A DNA stretch of 64,000 nt from Thiomicrorhabdus sp965602805 (GCA_965602805.1 CBFCZK010000008.1:58130-122129), one strand, 5' to 3'. Counted from the first letter of the stretch, positions 26,543-35,329 are shown. The notes: generated from the sequence alone by a model not told the origin. Program-made: numbers and translations.

Positions 26543-26920
26543 ATGGCTCAAACATTTATATTAAAAACCCTATTGGATTTTGCCTCTGCCCACAGCCTTC
26601 GAGGTTATCCTGGGGATTGTGCAAAACTGCACGGCCATAACTGGAAAATTGAAGTACAGGTTTCAGGAACGCAACTCAATGAAATCGGTATGGTGATTGA
26701 CTTCAAAGAGATTAAACGTCACGCCAAAGTGGTTATTAAAGAGCTGGATCATACTTTCCTAAATGACCACCCACACTTTAAAGAAACCAACCCCACTGCT
26801 GAAAATATTGCCGTGTACCTGTTTCGTGAAATCGCATCACGCATCAGCACGCCTGAAGTTAAAATGCATAGTATTACCGTCTGGGAAAATGACCGAAATT
26901 GCGTCATTTATTCTGAGTAA
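26543..26920 (+). CDS. queD: 6-carboxytetrahydropterin synthase
   Basis: QueD makes 6-carboxy-5,6,7,8-tetrahydropterin from dihydroneopterin triphosphate, the first committed step of queuosine synthesis. The 125-aa protein has the zinc ligands His17, His30 and His32 and the catalytic Cys26 in GDCAKLHGHNW. The LDHTFLND and NPTAENIAVYLF segments are also typical. The ribosome site is weak. It stands alone, unlinked from queC and queG. Confidence 0.95.
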   Translation: MAQTFILKTLLDFASAHSLRGYPGDCAKLHGHNWKIEVQVSGTQLNEIGMVIDFKEIKRHAKVVIKELDHTFLNDHPHFKETNPTAENIAVYLFREIASRISTPEVKMHSITVWENDRNCVIYSE

Positions 26921-27055
26921 TTTTAGATTATTAAAATGCTCCTCATGAAATCTTGGGGCAAGATTATCATTATTTGTGCAAATAACAGCGACCTCCTCCT
27001 ACAGCCTGCTAAAATCGTTTAAACAAAATTAACTCGATTATCAGCAGGTTTGAAA

Positions 27056-27841
27056 ATGATCTCTTTATCTCTACCCCAACTACTCTTCTTTAGCGGCCTC
27101 ATTGGCCTAATTATTGGCAGTTTCATCTCAATGCTGAGCTGGCGTTTGCCTCGCATTATGATGCTTGAAGGCGATGAACAATTCAAAGCCATTAGTATTG
27201 GTGGCTCTAAGTGTCCACACTGCGAGACTAACCTTCCCTGGTATCGACTTATCCCCCTTTTTAGTTGGTTATCAACCCGTGGCAAGTGCCATCACTGTAA
27301 AGTAAAAATCTCACCACGTTATCCGCTGATCGAACTCAGTACAGCCATTGGCACCGTCACTATAATGTGGCTTTTCGGGCTAACTTTTGAAGGTATGGCC
27401 GCACTTATTTTTACCTGGATACTCATCACTATTTGTGTGATTGATTTTGAGCACCACTTAATTCTAGACAACCTAAGCTTACCTTTGCTATGGCTTGGAT
27501 TACTATTTAACACGCAATCACTCTTTACGACACCTATAGAAGCCATCTGGGGCGCGGCAATCGGTTACCTGCTGTTATGGCTAGTCTTCCACAGCTTTAA
27601 ATTTTTTACGGGCAAAGAAGGCATGGGGTATGGTGACTTCAAGATGCTTGCCGCACTAGGCGCTTGGTTTGGATTTGTTGTTTTGCCGCAAATCATTCTG
27701 ATTGCAGCATTGAGCAGTATTGTGATTGGTTTTATCGGCATCGCCCTAAAATTACGCAGAATGGATACCCCCTTAGCTTTTGGGCCATTTCTCGCGTTGG
27801 GAGGCTGGGCGACGTTGATTGCGGGCCCGAACATATTTTAG
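27056..27841 (+). CDS. pilD: Prepilin peptidase / N-methyltransferase
   Basis: This inner-membrane enzyme cleaves and N-methylates type IV prepilins and type II secretion pseudopilins. The protein is about 261 aa. It has the CPHC...CHHC zinc-binding cytoplasmic domain (near residues 53-82), the two catalytic aspartates in VIDFEHHLILD and GYGDFKML, and several membrane helices. I chose the ATG at 27056 over a TTG six bases upstream. No pilB, pilC or coaE lies next to it. Confidence 0.93.
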   Translation: MISLSLPQLLFFSGLIGLIIGSFISMLSWRLPRIMMLEGDEQFKAISIGGSKCPHCETNLPWYRLIPLFSWLSTRGKCHHCKVKISPRYPLIELSTAIGTVTIMWLFGLTFEGMAALIFTWILITICVIDFEHHLILDNLSLPLLWLGLLFNTQSLFTTPIEAIWGAAIGYLLLWLVFHSFKFFTGKEGMGYGDFKMLAALGAWFGFVVLPQIILIAALSSIVIGFIGIALKLRRMDTPLAFGPFLALGGWATLIAGPNIF

Positions 27842-27893
27842 ATTTAAATAATAAAAAGCCTAAAAACCTGCCGAAAAATACTTTCATTTAGGC

Positions 27894-27926
27894 ATAAAAA
27901 AAGCGCTCTTAATAGAGCGCTTTTTG
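27894..27926. terminator. Bidirectional terminator pilD / DUF3579 gene
   Basis: Stem AAAAAGCGCTCT / AGAGCGCTTTTT with A and T runs, located between convergent genes. Confidence 0.9.
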
Positions 27927-28027
27927 TATTTCAATCTAAAATTTTATAGCGCTCTTTGCGCATTGAAAGCAAAAAACCGATTGATTTTATCTAAGAATGT
28001 ATCTACGGTACGAATCTAAACACCTAT

Positions 28028-28318
28028 CTAGGCACCTAACTTCTGTTCATCAATATCGCAAACCTGCGTCATTTTTAGGCTATTACTTTTAACAAAGTTC
28101 ATCAAATACTGAAACATACACGGATTTTTAATCTCAAGTTCAGTATCGATAATTAGGCACTTTTGACCTTCATACAGTTCAGGATGCAACAGGTCTGAAT
28201 AAACCAAACGCTGTTTATGGTAACTTGCACCCATAGATGCAATACGATCAATCCAATCACTTGGTCTAAACTTGCGACCATCTTCGGTCACGCCTTCAAT
28301 AATATATTTACAGTGCAC
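28028..28318 (-). CDS. DUF3579 family protein
   Basis: The 96-aa protein contains IIEGVTEDGRKFRPSDWIDRIASMGASY and KCLIIDTELEIKNPCMFQYLMNFVKSNSL, which match the DUF3579 pattern I recall from beta- and gammaproteobacteria. It is probably cytoplasmic. The function is unknown, and it has no operon partner here. Confidence 0.82.
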   Translation of the reverse strand: MHCKYIIEGVTEDGRKFRPSDWIDRIASMGASYHKQRLVYSDLLHPELYEGQKCLIIDTELEIKNPCMFQYLMNFVKSNSLKMTQVCDIDEQKLGA

Positions 28319-28715
28319 TTTGGTTTAGCCCATTAGAAATTTAAAACCACACGATTTTAGCATAACTTACTTTACGAGGTCGGCTAAATTACGTTGTTAT
28401 TCCTTTAAACATCACCATATGAGTCATTTAATTATCTTCACACATACGTCTTGAAAACCTATTCTTGAGTCAAATTTAAGAATGACCAGGCCTGGTCATT
28501 TTTTAAACTTACATTTTTAATAAAGAATATAAACCACACGGCACTCAGTGAATTGTTTAAGCATTTAGACTCACAAAATGGCATAATACTTTGCTTAATC
28601 AAAAGTGAAATTCGATTCATTTTTTCTCGACGTTAAAAGAATACGAAATCCCTTTAAAAAAACAATTTCAAAATCCAACACGCTTTAAGCAAATCAAGAG
28701 TATATAAGGTCGATT
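28319..28715. other. Divergent intergenic region DUF3579 gene / aroG
   Basis: This 397-bp AT-rich stretch contains a perfect 20-bp palindrome (28481-28500) built on the dispersed motif. It must hold promoters for both genes, but none stands out. No gene is visible. Confidence 0.5.
28485..28496. repeat. ACCAGGCCTGGT palindrome, exact copy 7 (intergenic)
   Basis: Exact copy at the centre of a perfect 20-bp palindrome AATGACCAGGCCTGGTCATT (28481-28500), between divergent genes. Confidence 0.96.
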
Positions 28716-29786
28716 ATGACGCAGTATCAAACTGATGATTTACGAATCAAAAACATCACAGAAGTTCAGACGCCAAGAGAACTTCATGAAAAATATCCTT
28801 TGACAGAAGCCGCTGCTCAAACGGTCTATGATACTCGTCAACAAATCCATAACATTCTGGTTGGCCGCGATGATCGCTTGCTCGTTGTCATAGGTCCTTG
28901 CTCAATTCATGATCCAGCAGCTGCGCGTGATTACGCCGCGCAACTTAAAACTCAAATTGAAAAATATAAAGACAATCTATTGATTGTGATGCGAGTCTAC
29001 TTTGAAAAGCCACGTACCACGGTCGGCTGGAAAGGTTTAATCAACGACCCTAACCTTAATGAATCTTTTGAAATCAACAAAGGTTTAGGACTTGCGCGCT
29101 CTTTGCTGTCCGACATCAACAATATGGGTGTTCCAGCGGCCACTGAGTTTTTAGACCTCATCTCTCCACAGTATGTTGCAGATCTAATTGCTTGGGGTGC
29201 TATCGGGGCACGCACGACCGAGAGCCAAGGCCATCGTGAGCTGGCTTCTGGCTTATCATGTCCTATTGGCTTCAAAAATGGAACCGATGGCGGATTTAAA
29301 GTCGCGGTAGATGCCATTCGTGCCGCCAATAACCCACACATTTTTATGTCGATGACGAAAGATGGCCACTCTGCTATTTTTGAAACCACAGGCAATGAAG
29401 ATTGCCATGTCATTTTGCGTGGTGGAAATGATGGGCCGAACTATGAAGAAAATTTTGTTAAAGATGCCGTTTCTCAGCTACAAAAAGCAGGCGTAGACGA
29501 TAAACTGATGGTTGATTGTAGCCATGCAAATAGTAGTAAACAGCATGAAAGACAACTGGTCGTTGCTGACTCTATCGCTGAGCAGCTTACTAAAGGCACT
29601 CCCCACATCATGGGCGTAATGGTCGAAAGTCATCTGGTAGGCGGTCGTCAAGACATTGAACCTGGTAAACCCCTAACCTATGGACAAAGTATCACTGATG
29701 CTTGCATTGATTGGGATGACAGCTTAACGGTTCTAGAAACACTTTCTAAAGGTGTTGAAGCCCGTAGAACGGTCGCCAAATCTTAA
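28716..29786 (+). CDS. aroG: 3-deoxy-7-phosphoheptulonate (DAHP) synthase
   Basis: The enzyme condenses phosphoenolpyruvate and erythrose 4-phosphate, the first step of the shikimate pathway. The 356-aa protein is a class I AroF/G/H-type enzyme: VVIGPCSIHDP, EKPRTTVGWKGLINDP, GARTTESQGHRELASGLSCPIGFKNGTDG and the DCSHANSSK motif are all present. An AAGG ribosome site precedes the ATG. Which aromatic amino acid inhibits it cannot be read with confidence, so aroG stands for the family. Confidence 0.93.
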   Translation: MTQYQTDDLRIKNITEVQTPRELHEKYPLTEAAAQTVYDTRQQIHNILVGRDDRLLVVIGPCSIHDPAAARDYAAQLKTQIEKYKDNLLIVMRVYFEKPRTTVGWKGLINDPNLNESFEINKGLGLARSLLSDINNMGVPAATEFLDLISPQYVADLIAWGAIGARTTESQGHRELASGLSCPIGFKNGTDGGFKVAVDAIRAANNPHIFMSMTKDGHSAIFETTGNEDCHVILRGGNDGPNYEENFVKDAVSQLQKAGVDDKLMVDCSHANSSKQHERQLVVADSIAEQLTKGTPHIMGVMVESHLVGGRQDIEPGKPLTYGQSITDACIDWDDSLTVLETLSKGVEARRTVAKS

Positions 29787-29807
29787 CAATACCTGACATC
29801 ATTAATG

Positions 29808-29850
29808 GCTCAAAGTACTAGGCAGCAAGCCTATCGACTTTGAGTTGTTA
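29808..29850 (+). terminator. Possible terminator of aroG
   Basis: Inverted repeat CTCAAAGT / ACTTTGAG with inner pairing of AGGC / GCCT, followed by a weak T-rich tail. Confidence 0.45.
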
Positions 29851-29987
29851 GTGCTTACAACCCTTTACTACCGAAGACTCCCTCACTCTCCTCAACACCC
29901 TTTAAGACCCCTCACAACCTATTTAGGTTACTTAAACAAACCGTAACTTATCTCTCTCGTTTTTAATTTCAGCGTACTTTACGCCTG

Positions 29988-31013
29988 CTAAAAATGACTA
30001 TAACCGGTTCTTTTAATCAAATCATCTGCCACTGGCTTACCTGACATTAAACAGTGAATACCTTTCCGCTCAACCACTCGACCTACTTGCGTGATCTTCA
30101 CTCCGTGTTGCTCTGCTATTTTTTGTAAGTCAGACCAGTTCTGTGGCTCAACCGTCATGCACAACTGATAATCATCTCCGCCCGAGACAACCAGTGACCA
30201 GTCATCTGTTTTGCTAATGTATTTCCCAACGCCCGATGATAATGGCAGTTGTTTTATCTCAATTTCAGCACCCAACTCTCCAATGAAATCAGAATTTTTG
30301 TTTTGTTGTTTACCATTTGTTTGCTCTAAAATATGCCCCAAATCTGCCAACAAACCATCTGAGATATCAATCGCACTGTTTACCAAACCGCGTAAATCTG
30401 CAGCGATGGCTAATTGCGGCATCGGACGGTTTAAAGCCAATAATAATTTCTGCTTTTCAATATCACTCAATTGAGAACTGAAAATGGTCTCTAACTGATT
30501 AAAGGTTAACTTCAACCCTAAAGCACCGTCTCCTAATGTCTCGGTCACACAAACAAGATCACCATTTTTCGCACCTGAGCGCAAAATGGCTTGTTTACAG
30601 GGCACCCAACCCTGTGCCGTCACGGTTAGTGTTAAAGGCCCCTTAGTGGTGTCTCCACCAATTAGAGGGATATTGAACTGTTCTGTAATAGCACGCAAAC
30701 CACCGGCAAACTCTTTTAACCAGGCCTGGTCATTATCAGGTAACGTTAACCCTAACGAATAACCGCCAGGCGTTGCCCCCATTGCCGCTAAATCACTTAA
30801 GTTAACCGCCACTGACTTCCAAGCGATGTCGTAAGCCGAGGTCTCTAGCGGAAAATGTACGCCACACACTAAAGTATCCGTCACCACCACCATTTGATGA
30901 TTTTCTGGTACTGACAAGACAGCACCGTCATCACCAATACCGACTTCATCTGCGGACAAACCTTTAGACAAGGGTTTAAAATAGGTTTCAATCAAATCAA
31001 ATTCTAAGGCCAT
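29988..31013 (-). CDS. thiL: Thiamine-monophosphate kinase
   Basis: ThiL phosphorylates thiamine monophosphate to the active diphosphate. The protein is about 341 aa from the ATG at 31013, preceded by GAGAAG; an upstream ATG at 31061 would add 16 poorly conserved residues. It has the family segments GIGDDGAVL, VVVTDTLVCGVHF, SVAVNLSDLAAMGATP, IGGDTTKG and IDISDGLLADLGHI. A dispersed palindrome copy adds Asp-Gln-Ala-Trp in a loop. nusB lies upstream, as in many genomes, but a terminator separates them. Confidence 0.95.
   Translation of the reverse strand: MALEFDLIETYFKPLSKGLSADEVGIGDDGAVLSVPENHQMVVVTDTLVCGVHFPLETSAYDIAWKSVAVNLSDLAAMGATPGGYSLGLTLPDNDQAWLKEFAGGLRAITEQFNIPLIGGDTTKGPLTLTVTAQGWVPCKQAILRSGAKNGDLVCVTETLGDGALGLKLTFNQLETIFSSQLSDIEKQKLLLALNRPMPQLAIAADLRGLVNSAIDISDGLLADLGHILEQTNGKQQNKNSDFIGELGAEIEIKQLPLSSGVGKYISKTDDWSLVVSGGDDYQLCMTVEPQNWSDLQKIAEQHGVKITQVGRVVERKGIHCLMSGKPVADDLIKRTGYSHF
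30719..30730. repeat. ACCAGGCCTGGT palindrome, exact copy 8 (inside thiL)
   Basis: Exact copy; on the coding strand it reads Asp-Gln-Ala-Trp-Leu within the ThiL protein. Confidence 0.95.
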
Positions 31014-31064
31014 AAACTTCTCAAATGGTGTGGCGTCTAAACACCAACACTTTACGAACATTCA

Positions 31065-31103
31065 TAAAAAAAAAGCCCCGTAGAATTTCTACAGGGCTAT
31101 TTT
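31065..31103 (-). terminator. Terminator between nusB and thiL
   Basis: On the minus strand AGCCCTGTAGAA / TTCTACGGGGCT is followed by nine T, 90 bp after nusB and just before thiL. Confidence 0.8.
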
Positions 31104-31190
31104 AAACAGTAACATTCAAGTATTAAAAAATAAAATCCGTCGCTGATAAATCTTAGGCAACCTTTTACATCCTTTATACCAAGCTGTTAA

Positions 31191-31673
31191 TTATGCATTC
31201 ATCTCTAGCGGACGTAATTGCTTAGCGACTTTATCCAGAATACCGTTCACAAACTTATGACCTTCTTCTGCACCAAAGCGTTTAGCAAGCTCGACCGATT
31301 CATTGATGACGACTTTGTAAGGAATCTGCTGTTTTGACTTTAACTCATAAACGCCAATACGCATAATCGCACGCTCAACCGGATCAATCATACTTACCGA
31401 ACGATCTAGCAAAATAGCATACAACTCATCTAATTCAGTCGCATCTGAACTGACATTTGTTAAAAGCTCTTTAAACAAATCGAAATCCAAATCGACTAAA
31501 AGACCATCTTCACTGAAGTTTTTAATAATGACATTGATATCATTATGAGTCATTTCCCAAACGTAAAGTGCTTGCATAGCAACACGACGTGCCTGAGAAC
31601 GAGGCGTGATTTGGCCTTCTGGTTCAATAATTTCTTCGCCTTGACCAGGCTGAATATCTTTTAAAGTTTTCAT
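31191..31673 (-). CDS. nusB: Transcription antitermination protein NusB
   Basis: NusB acts with NusE (S10) on boxA sequences in rRNA antitermination. The 160-aa protein has a short extra N-terminal extension before the usual SQARRVAMQALYVWEMT. The rest is the all-helical core ending in PYKVVINESVELAKRFGAEEGHKFVNGILDKVA. Its ATG overlaps the ribH stop in TAATG, so it is translationally coupled. Confidence 0.96.
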   Translation of the reverse strand: MKTLKDIQPGQGEEIIEPEGQITPRSQARRVAMQALYVWEMTHNDINVIIKNFSEDGLLVDLDFDLFKELLTNVSSDATELDELYAILLDRSVSMIDPVERAIMRIGVYELKSKQQIPYKVVINESVELAKRFGAEEGHKFVNGILDKVAKQLRPLEMNA

Positions 31674-32134
31674 TAAAGTTGCTTCATCACGTTAACCATC
31701 TCAATCGCAGCAAGAGTACACTCTTCACCTTTATTACCAACTTTAGTGCCTGCACGCTCAATCGCTTGCTCGATACTGTCGACAGTCAATACGCCAAAAG
31801 AGACTGGAACACCGGTATTTAACTGAACTTGGCCAATACCTTTAACGCACTCACCCGCAACATAATCAAAGTGTGGCGTACCGCCACGAATAACCGCACC
31901 TAAAGCAACGATAGCATCATACTTTCCAGATTGTGCCATTGCTTGAACCGCCAAAGGGATTTCGAATGCGCCAGGCACCATGACCTTAACGATATTGTCG
32001 GCATCACCACCGTGACGTACAATCGTATCAATCGCACCATCCACTAAATGATCCACAATAAAGCTATTAAAGCGTCCGACAACTAGACCAACTTTCATTC
32101 CTTGAGCGGTTAAATTCCCTTCAATTGTATTCAT
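31673..32134 (-). CDS. ribH: 6,7-dimethyl-8-ribityllumazine synthase
   Basis: RibH condenses 5-amino-6-ribitylaminouracil with dihydroxybutanone phosphate in riboflavin synthesis. The protein is 153 aa from the ATG at 32134, which follows a GAGAAC ribosome site. VVGRFNSFIVDHLVDGA, MVPGAFEIPLAVQ, GAVIRGGTPHFDYVAGE (with the catalytic His) and NTGVPVSFGVLT are all present. A 159-bp MITE-like element lies immediately upstream of its 5' leader. Confidence 0.97.
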   Translation of the reverse strand: MNTIEGNLTAQGMKVGLVVGRFNSFIVDHLVDGAIDTIVRHGGDADNIVKVMVPGAFEIPLAVQAMAQSGKYDAIVALGAVIRGGTPHFDYVAGECVKGIGQVQLNTGVPVSFGVLTVDSIEQAIERAGTKVGNKGEECTLAAIEMVNVMKQL

Positions 32135-32154
32135 TTTAGTGTTCTCTTTTATCT

Positions 32155-32313
32155 GAGACCTTTGCACAAGTGGGGCGCGAGAGAAAAATGAGGTAAAAAC
32201 TGTCTAAATAAGGCGTAAAACGTAGGTAATAGCTGGCTATTGGCAAGTTTTAGAACGAAATTTAGGCGATTTTTAACCATTTTTATTTGTGCAGCCAGTC
32301 GTGCAAAGGTCTC
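32155..32313. mobile_element. MITE-like element (159 bp) with target duplication
   Basis: Perfect 13-bp terminal inverted repeats GAGACCTTTGCAC occur at 32155-32167 and, inverted, at 32301-32313. Similarity of the ends extends further inward (17 of the first 19 positions). The element is flanked on both sides by the 5-bp direct repeat TATCT (32150-32154 and 32314-32318), as left by transposition. It is too short to code a transposase and has no long ORF, so it would need one supplied elsewhere. The ends resemble IS5-type termini as I recall them; the family is not proven. Confidence 0.8.
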
Positions 32314-32402
32314 TATCTGTTTAAATTTAATTTTGAATGGCGTTATTGTGCCACATTTTCAATTTCAAAGGACGTTTGATTGACGCCCTAAGCATGTAAA
32401 AA

Positions 32403-33518
32403 CTAGTCTTTTTTAGGAATCGTTTCAGAAATCTCGAGACCAAAACCACTTAGTGCATTCATTTTCATAGACGAACCAATGATTTTCAACTTTTTCAAAC
32501 CAAGGTCCGATAAGATTTGCGCGCCTAAACCGTAAGTTTTAGTATCATCATCAAAGGCCATATCGGGTACTTTAATGCCTAAATCCTTCATTTGGAAAGC
32601 TTGGATCTTATCTAACAATTCCGTTGCTTCTTCATGTTTACGTAAGACCACGATTGCACCAGAACCCTCTTCTGAAATCTGCTGCATCGCCGAACGTAAA
32701 GGCCAACCGCACTCTGGACGATTTGAACCGAATACATCACATAATGTATCCAACATATGCACACGAACCGTGGTCGGCGTATCTGACTGTAACTGACCAA
32801 ACACTAAGGCAAAATGTGCTTTATGCTCAAGTACGTCTTGATACCCTATCAGTTTAAAATCACCAAATTCAGTCGGTAATTTACACTCAGAAACACGCTC
32901 AATGGTTTTTTCATTTTGCAAACGGTACTCAATTAGGTCTGCAATCGTTCCCATCTTTAAACCATGCAGTTCTGCATAACCTTCTAAATCATCGCGACGC
33001 GCCATAGAACCATCTTCATTCATGATTTCGACAATCATCGAAGAAGGTTCCATTCCCGCTAAACGCGCCAAATCACAACCCGCTTCGGTATGTCCTGCGC
33101 GTGTTAAAACGCCACCAGGCTGTGCCATCAACGGGAAAATATGACCCGGAGTGACAATATCAGCCGGCCCTGCATTTGCCGCCACGGCCGCTCTCACGGT
33201 GACAGCTCGGTCAGCGGCAGAAATACCTGTTGTAACACCTTCTGCAGCTTCAATAGAGACGGTGAATGGCGTACCATGCGGATCAGAATTATCTTTAACC
33301 ATTAAAGGTAAATGCAATTGATTACAACGCTCTCGAGTCATGGTCAGGCAGATCAATCCACGGCCATAACGTGCCATAAAATTAACGTGCTCAGGCGTGA
33401 CCATCGCAGAAGGGATTAATAAATCGCCTTCATTCTCACGATCTTCATCATCCATTAAAATGACCATTTTGCCTTGTTTGTAATCTTCAATCAGTTCTTC
33501 AATTGTATTTAACTGCAT
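32403..33518 (-). CDS. ribB: 3,4-dihydroxy-2-butanone-4-phosphate synthase with degenerate RibA-like domain
   Basis: The N-terminal domain (about residues 1-200) makes dihydroxybutanone phosphate for riboflavin; DDEDRENEGDL, CLTMTRERC, HGTPFTVSIEA and GHTEAGCDLARLAG are intact. The C-terminal domain (about residues 205-365) resembles GTP cyclohydrolase II. It has lost two of three zinc cysteines: the usual HSEC...RCDCG reads HMLD...RPECG (residues 254-271), and the RQEGRxIGL substrate loop reads RKHEEATEL. This matches the RibBX variant of proteobacteria with an inactive second domain. It lies between ribE and ribH. Confidence 0.94.
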   Translation of the reverse strand: MQLNTIEELIEDYKQGKMVILMDDEDRENEGDLLIPSAMVTPEHVNFMARYGRGLICLTMTRERCNQLHLPLMVKDNSDPHGTPFTVSIEAAEGVTTGISAADRAVTVRAAVAANAGPADIVTPGHIFPLMAQPGGVLTRAGHTEAGCDLARLAGMEPSSMIVEIMNEDGSMARRDDLEGYAELHGLKMGTIADLIEYRLQNEKTIERVSECKLPTEFGDFKLIGYQDVLEHKAHFALVFGQLQSDTPTTVRVHMLDTLCDVFGSNRPECGWPLRSAMQQISEEGSGAIVVLRKHEEATELLDKIQAFQMKDLGIKVPDMAFDDDTKTYGLGAQILSDLGLKKLKIIGSSMKMNALSGFGLEISETIPKKD

Positions 33519-33520
33519 TT

Positions 33521-34171
33521 TTACATAAATCCATTTTGAGCTAGAAATTCAGGGGTAATATTTGATTCATCTTTTATTTGTGGTGCTGACATCATTCGCT
33601 CAAGATAACGCGCCAACAAATCAACCTCTAGATTAATCTTACTCCCTACTTCAAATTCTTTAATTGTGGTTTCTTGACGTGTATGTGGCACGATATTAAC
33701 CCCAAAAACACACCCTTCAACCTGGTTGACCGTTAGGCTAATACCATTAATACAGATAGAACCCTTGGCGGCAATATACTTACACAAGCTAAGGGGGGCT
33801 TCAACTTCATAACGCCATGACCGTGCATCTTGGGAAATTTGGCGAACCGTTCCTACACCGTCTACATGTCCGCTAACCAAATGGCCACCTAAACGATCTT
33901 GTAAACGTAAGGCTTTCTCTAAATTCACTTGTGTGCCAACCTGCCAATCAGCCGCCGTCGTTATATTAACAGTCTCACCTGAAACATCCGCGACATAACT
34001 ACTGTCTGTCAACTCAATGGCGGTTAAACAAATACCATTGGCTGCGATACTATCACCGATTTTGACATCGGACATATCCAGCTTGCCCGTCTGAATCGTG
34101 ACTTTCCAGTCACCATCTTTCGGCTCTATTTTCTCAATCACACCCTTTGATTCAATGATTCCAGTAAACAT
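33521..34171 (-). CDS. ribE: Riboflavin synthase alpha chain
   Basis: The enzyme dismutates two 6,7-dimethyl-8-ribityllumazine molecules to riboflavin. The 216-aa protein contains the two homologous lumazine-binding halves, starting MFTGIIESKGVIEKIEPKDG and HLVSGHVDGVGTVRQI, each with its GICLT or GISLT segment. It lies directly between ribD (0 bp gap) and ribB (2 bp gap), so the three are cotranscribed. ribC is an alternative name. Confidence 0.97.
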   Translation of the reverse strand: MFTGIIESKGVIEKIEPKDGDWKVTIQTGKLDMSDVKIGDSIAANGICLTAIELTDSSYVADVSGETVNITTAADWQVGTQVNLEKALRLQDRLGGHLVSGHVDGVGTVRQISQDARSWRYEVEAPLSLCKYIAAKGSICINGISLTVNQVEGCVFGVNIVPHTRQETTIKEFEVGSKINLEVDLLARYLERMMSAPQIKDESNITPEFLAQNGFM

Positions 34172-35329
34172 TTAATCCTTTACCACGCTAGGTTTTGAAA
34201 CGATACAGATATCATCACCAAATGTTTCCACTGAGTGTATCTGCAATTGAATTTTATCCGCCATATGCTCAACACTCGGCAGAACAAACATCGGCTTGGC
34301 TTGATTACCCAGTAGGCTAGGCGCAATAAAGCAGTAAAGCTCATTGACCAGACCGGACTCCATAAAAGCGCCGGCAACAATCGCACCTGATTCGACCATC
34401 ACATCGTTGACCTGCTCTTCTTGCGCCAGATAAGTTAAGATTGAACGTATATCTAAACGATCATCTTCAGAAGCCACGGCAACCAAATCCACTTTTTTAG
34501 CATGAAACATTTCAACTAACTCAGGGTTCGCTTCAACCGCATCGCGTGATGTCATAATAATCGTGCGACCAGGAAGAGCCAACATCTTAGCGTCCAGTGG
34601 CATGCTTAAATGTGGATCCAAGACCACTCGTAGTGGATGACAATTTTCAGCGGTTAAATTCATCTCTGCCAACACTTCAGTAGGCAGTCTGACCGTTAGA
34701 CTTGGATCGTCGGCCAAAACAGTACCAATCCCGGTCACCAAGGCACCACTAAGGGCACGCATTTTATGAACCTCGATTCGAGCATCTTCGCCGGTAATCC
34801 ATTGACTCTCGCCATCAGCCATTGCGGTACGACCATCTAAACTACTGGCCATTTTCAAGCGAACAAACGGTAAATTATTCTGCATCTTTCTGATAAACCC
34901 CGGATTAAGTGCTTTTGCCTGATTTTCTAGCAAGCCGATTTGTGTTTCAATATTCGCTTCTATCAATTTTTGAATGCCTTGGCCGGCCACTAATGGGTTC
35001 GGATCAAGCATCGCGACTATGACCTTAACAATGCCTGCCTCGATCAATCCATCTGCGCAAGGCGGAGTACGTCCAGTGTGTGAGCATGGCTCCAATGTCA
35101 CATAGGCTGTCGCACCAAAAGCCAAATCTCCGGCCTGCGCCAATGCGACACGTTCTGCATGCGGCAAGCCTGCTTGATGATGCCAACCCTCACCCACGAC
35201 ACGACAATCCTTGACTAGAACACAACCGACAGCTGGATTAGGTTTGGTTGAATACACCCCTTTACTGGCCAACTCAATGGCTCTATGCATATACTTCAGA
35301 TCTAATTCTGTAAAACTTTCTGGCTGCAT
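34172..35329 (-). CDS. ribD: Bifunctional riboflavin deaminase / reductase RibD
   Basis: RibD deaminates and then reduces the pyrimidine intermediate after GTP cyclohydrolase II. Of 385 aa, the N-terminal deaminase (about 1-145) has the zinc motif HAE...PCSHTGRTPPC, and the C-terminal reductase (about 150-375) contains RLKMASSLDGRTA, GESQWITG and DDPSLTVR. It follows nrdR by 71 bp and abuts ribE. Confidence 0.97.
   Translation of the reverse strand: MQPESFTELDLKYMHRAIELASKGVYSTKPNPAVGCVLVKDCRVVGEGWHHQAGLPHAERVALAQAGDLAFGATAYVTLEPCSHTGRTPPCADGLIEAGIVKVIVAMLDPNPLVAGQGIQKLIEANIETQIGLLENQAKALNPGFIRKMQNNLPFVRLKMASSLDGRTAMADGESQWITGEDARIEVHKMRALSGALVTGIGTVLADDPSLTVRLPTEVLAEMNLTAENCHPLRVVLDPHLSMPLDAKMLALPGRTIIMTSRDAVEANPELVEMFHAKKVDLVAVASEDDRLDIRSILTYLAQEEQVNDVMVESGAIVAGAFMESGLVNELYCFIAPSLLGNQAKPMFVLPSVEHMADKIQLQIHSVETFGDDICIVSKPSVVKD

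Noticed and set aside
32168..32402. FMN riboswitch upstream of ribH
   Set aside because: None of the conserved RFN-element segments are visible; the region is explained by the MITE-like element.
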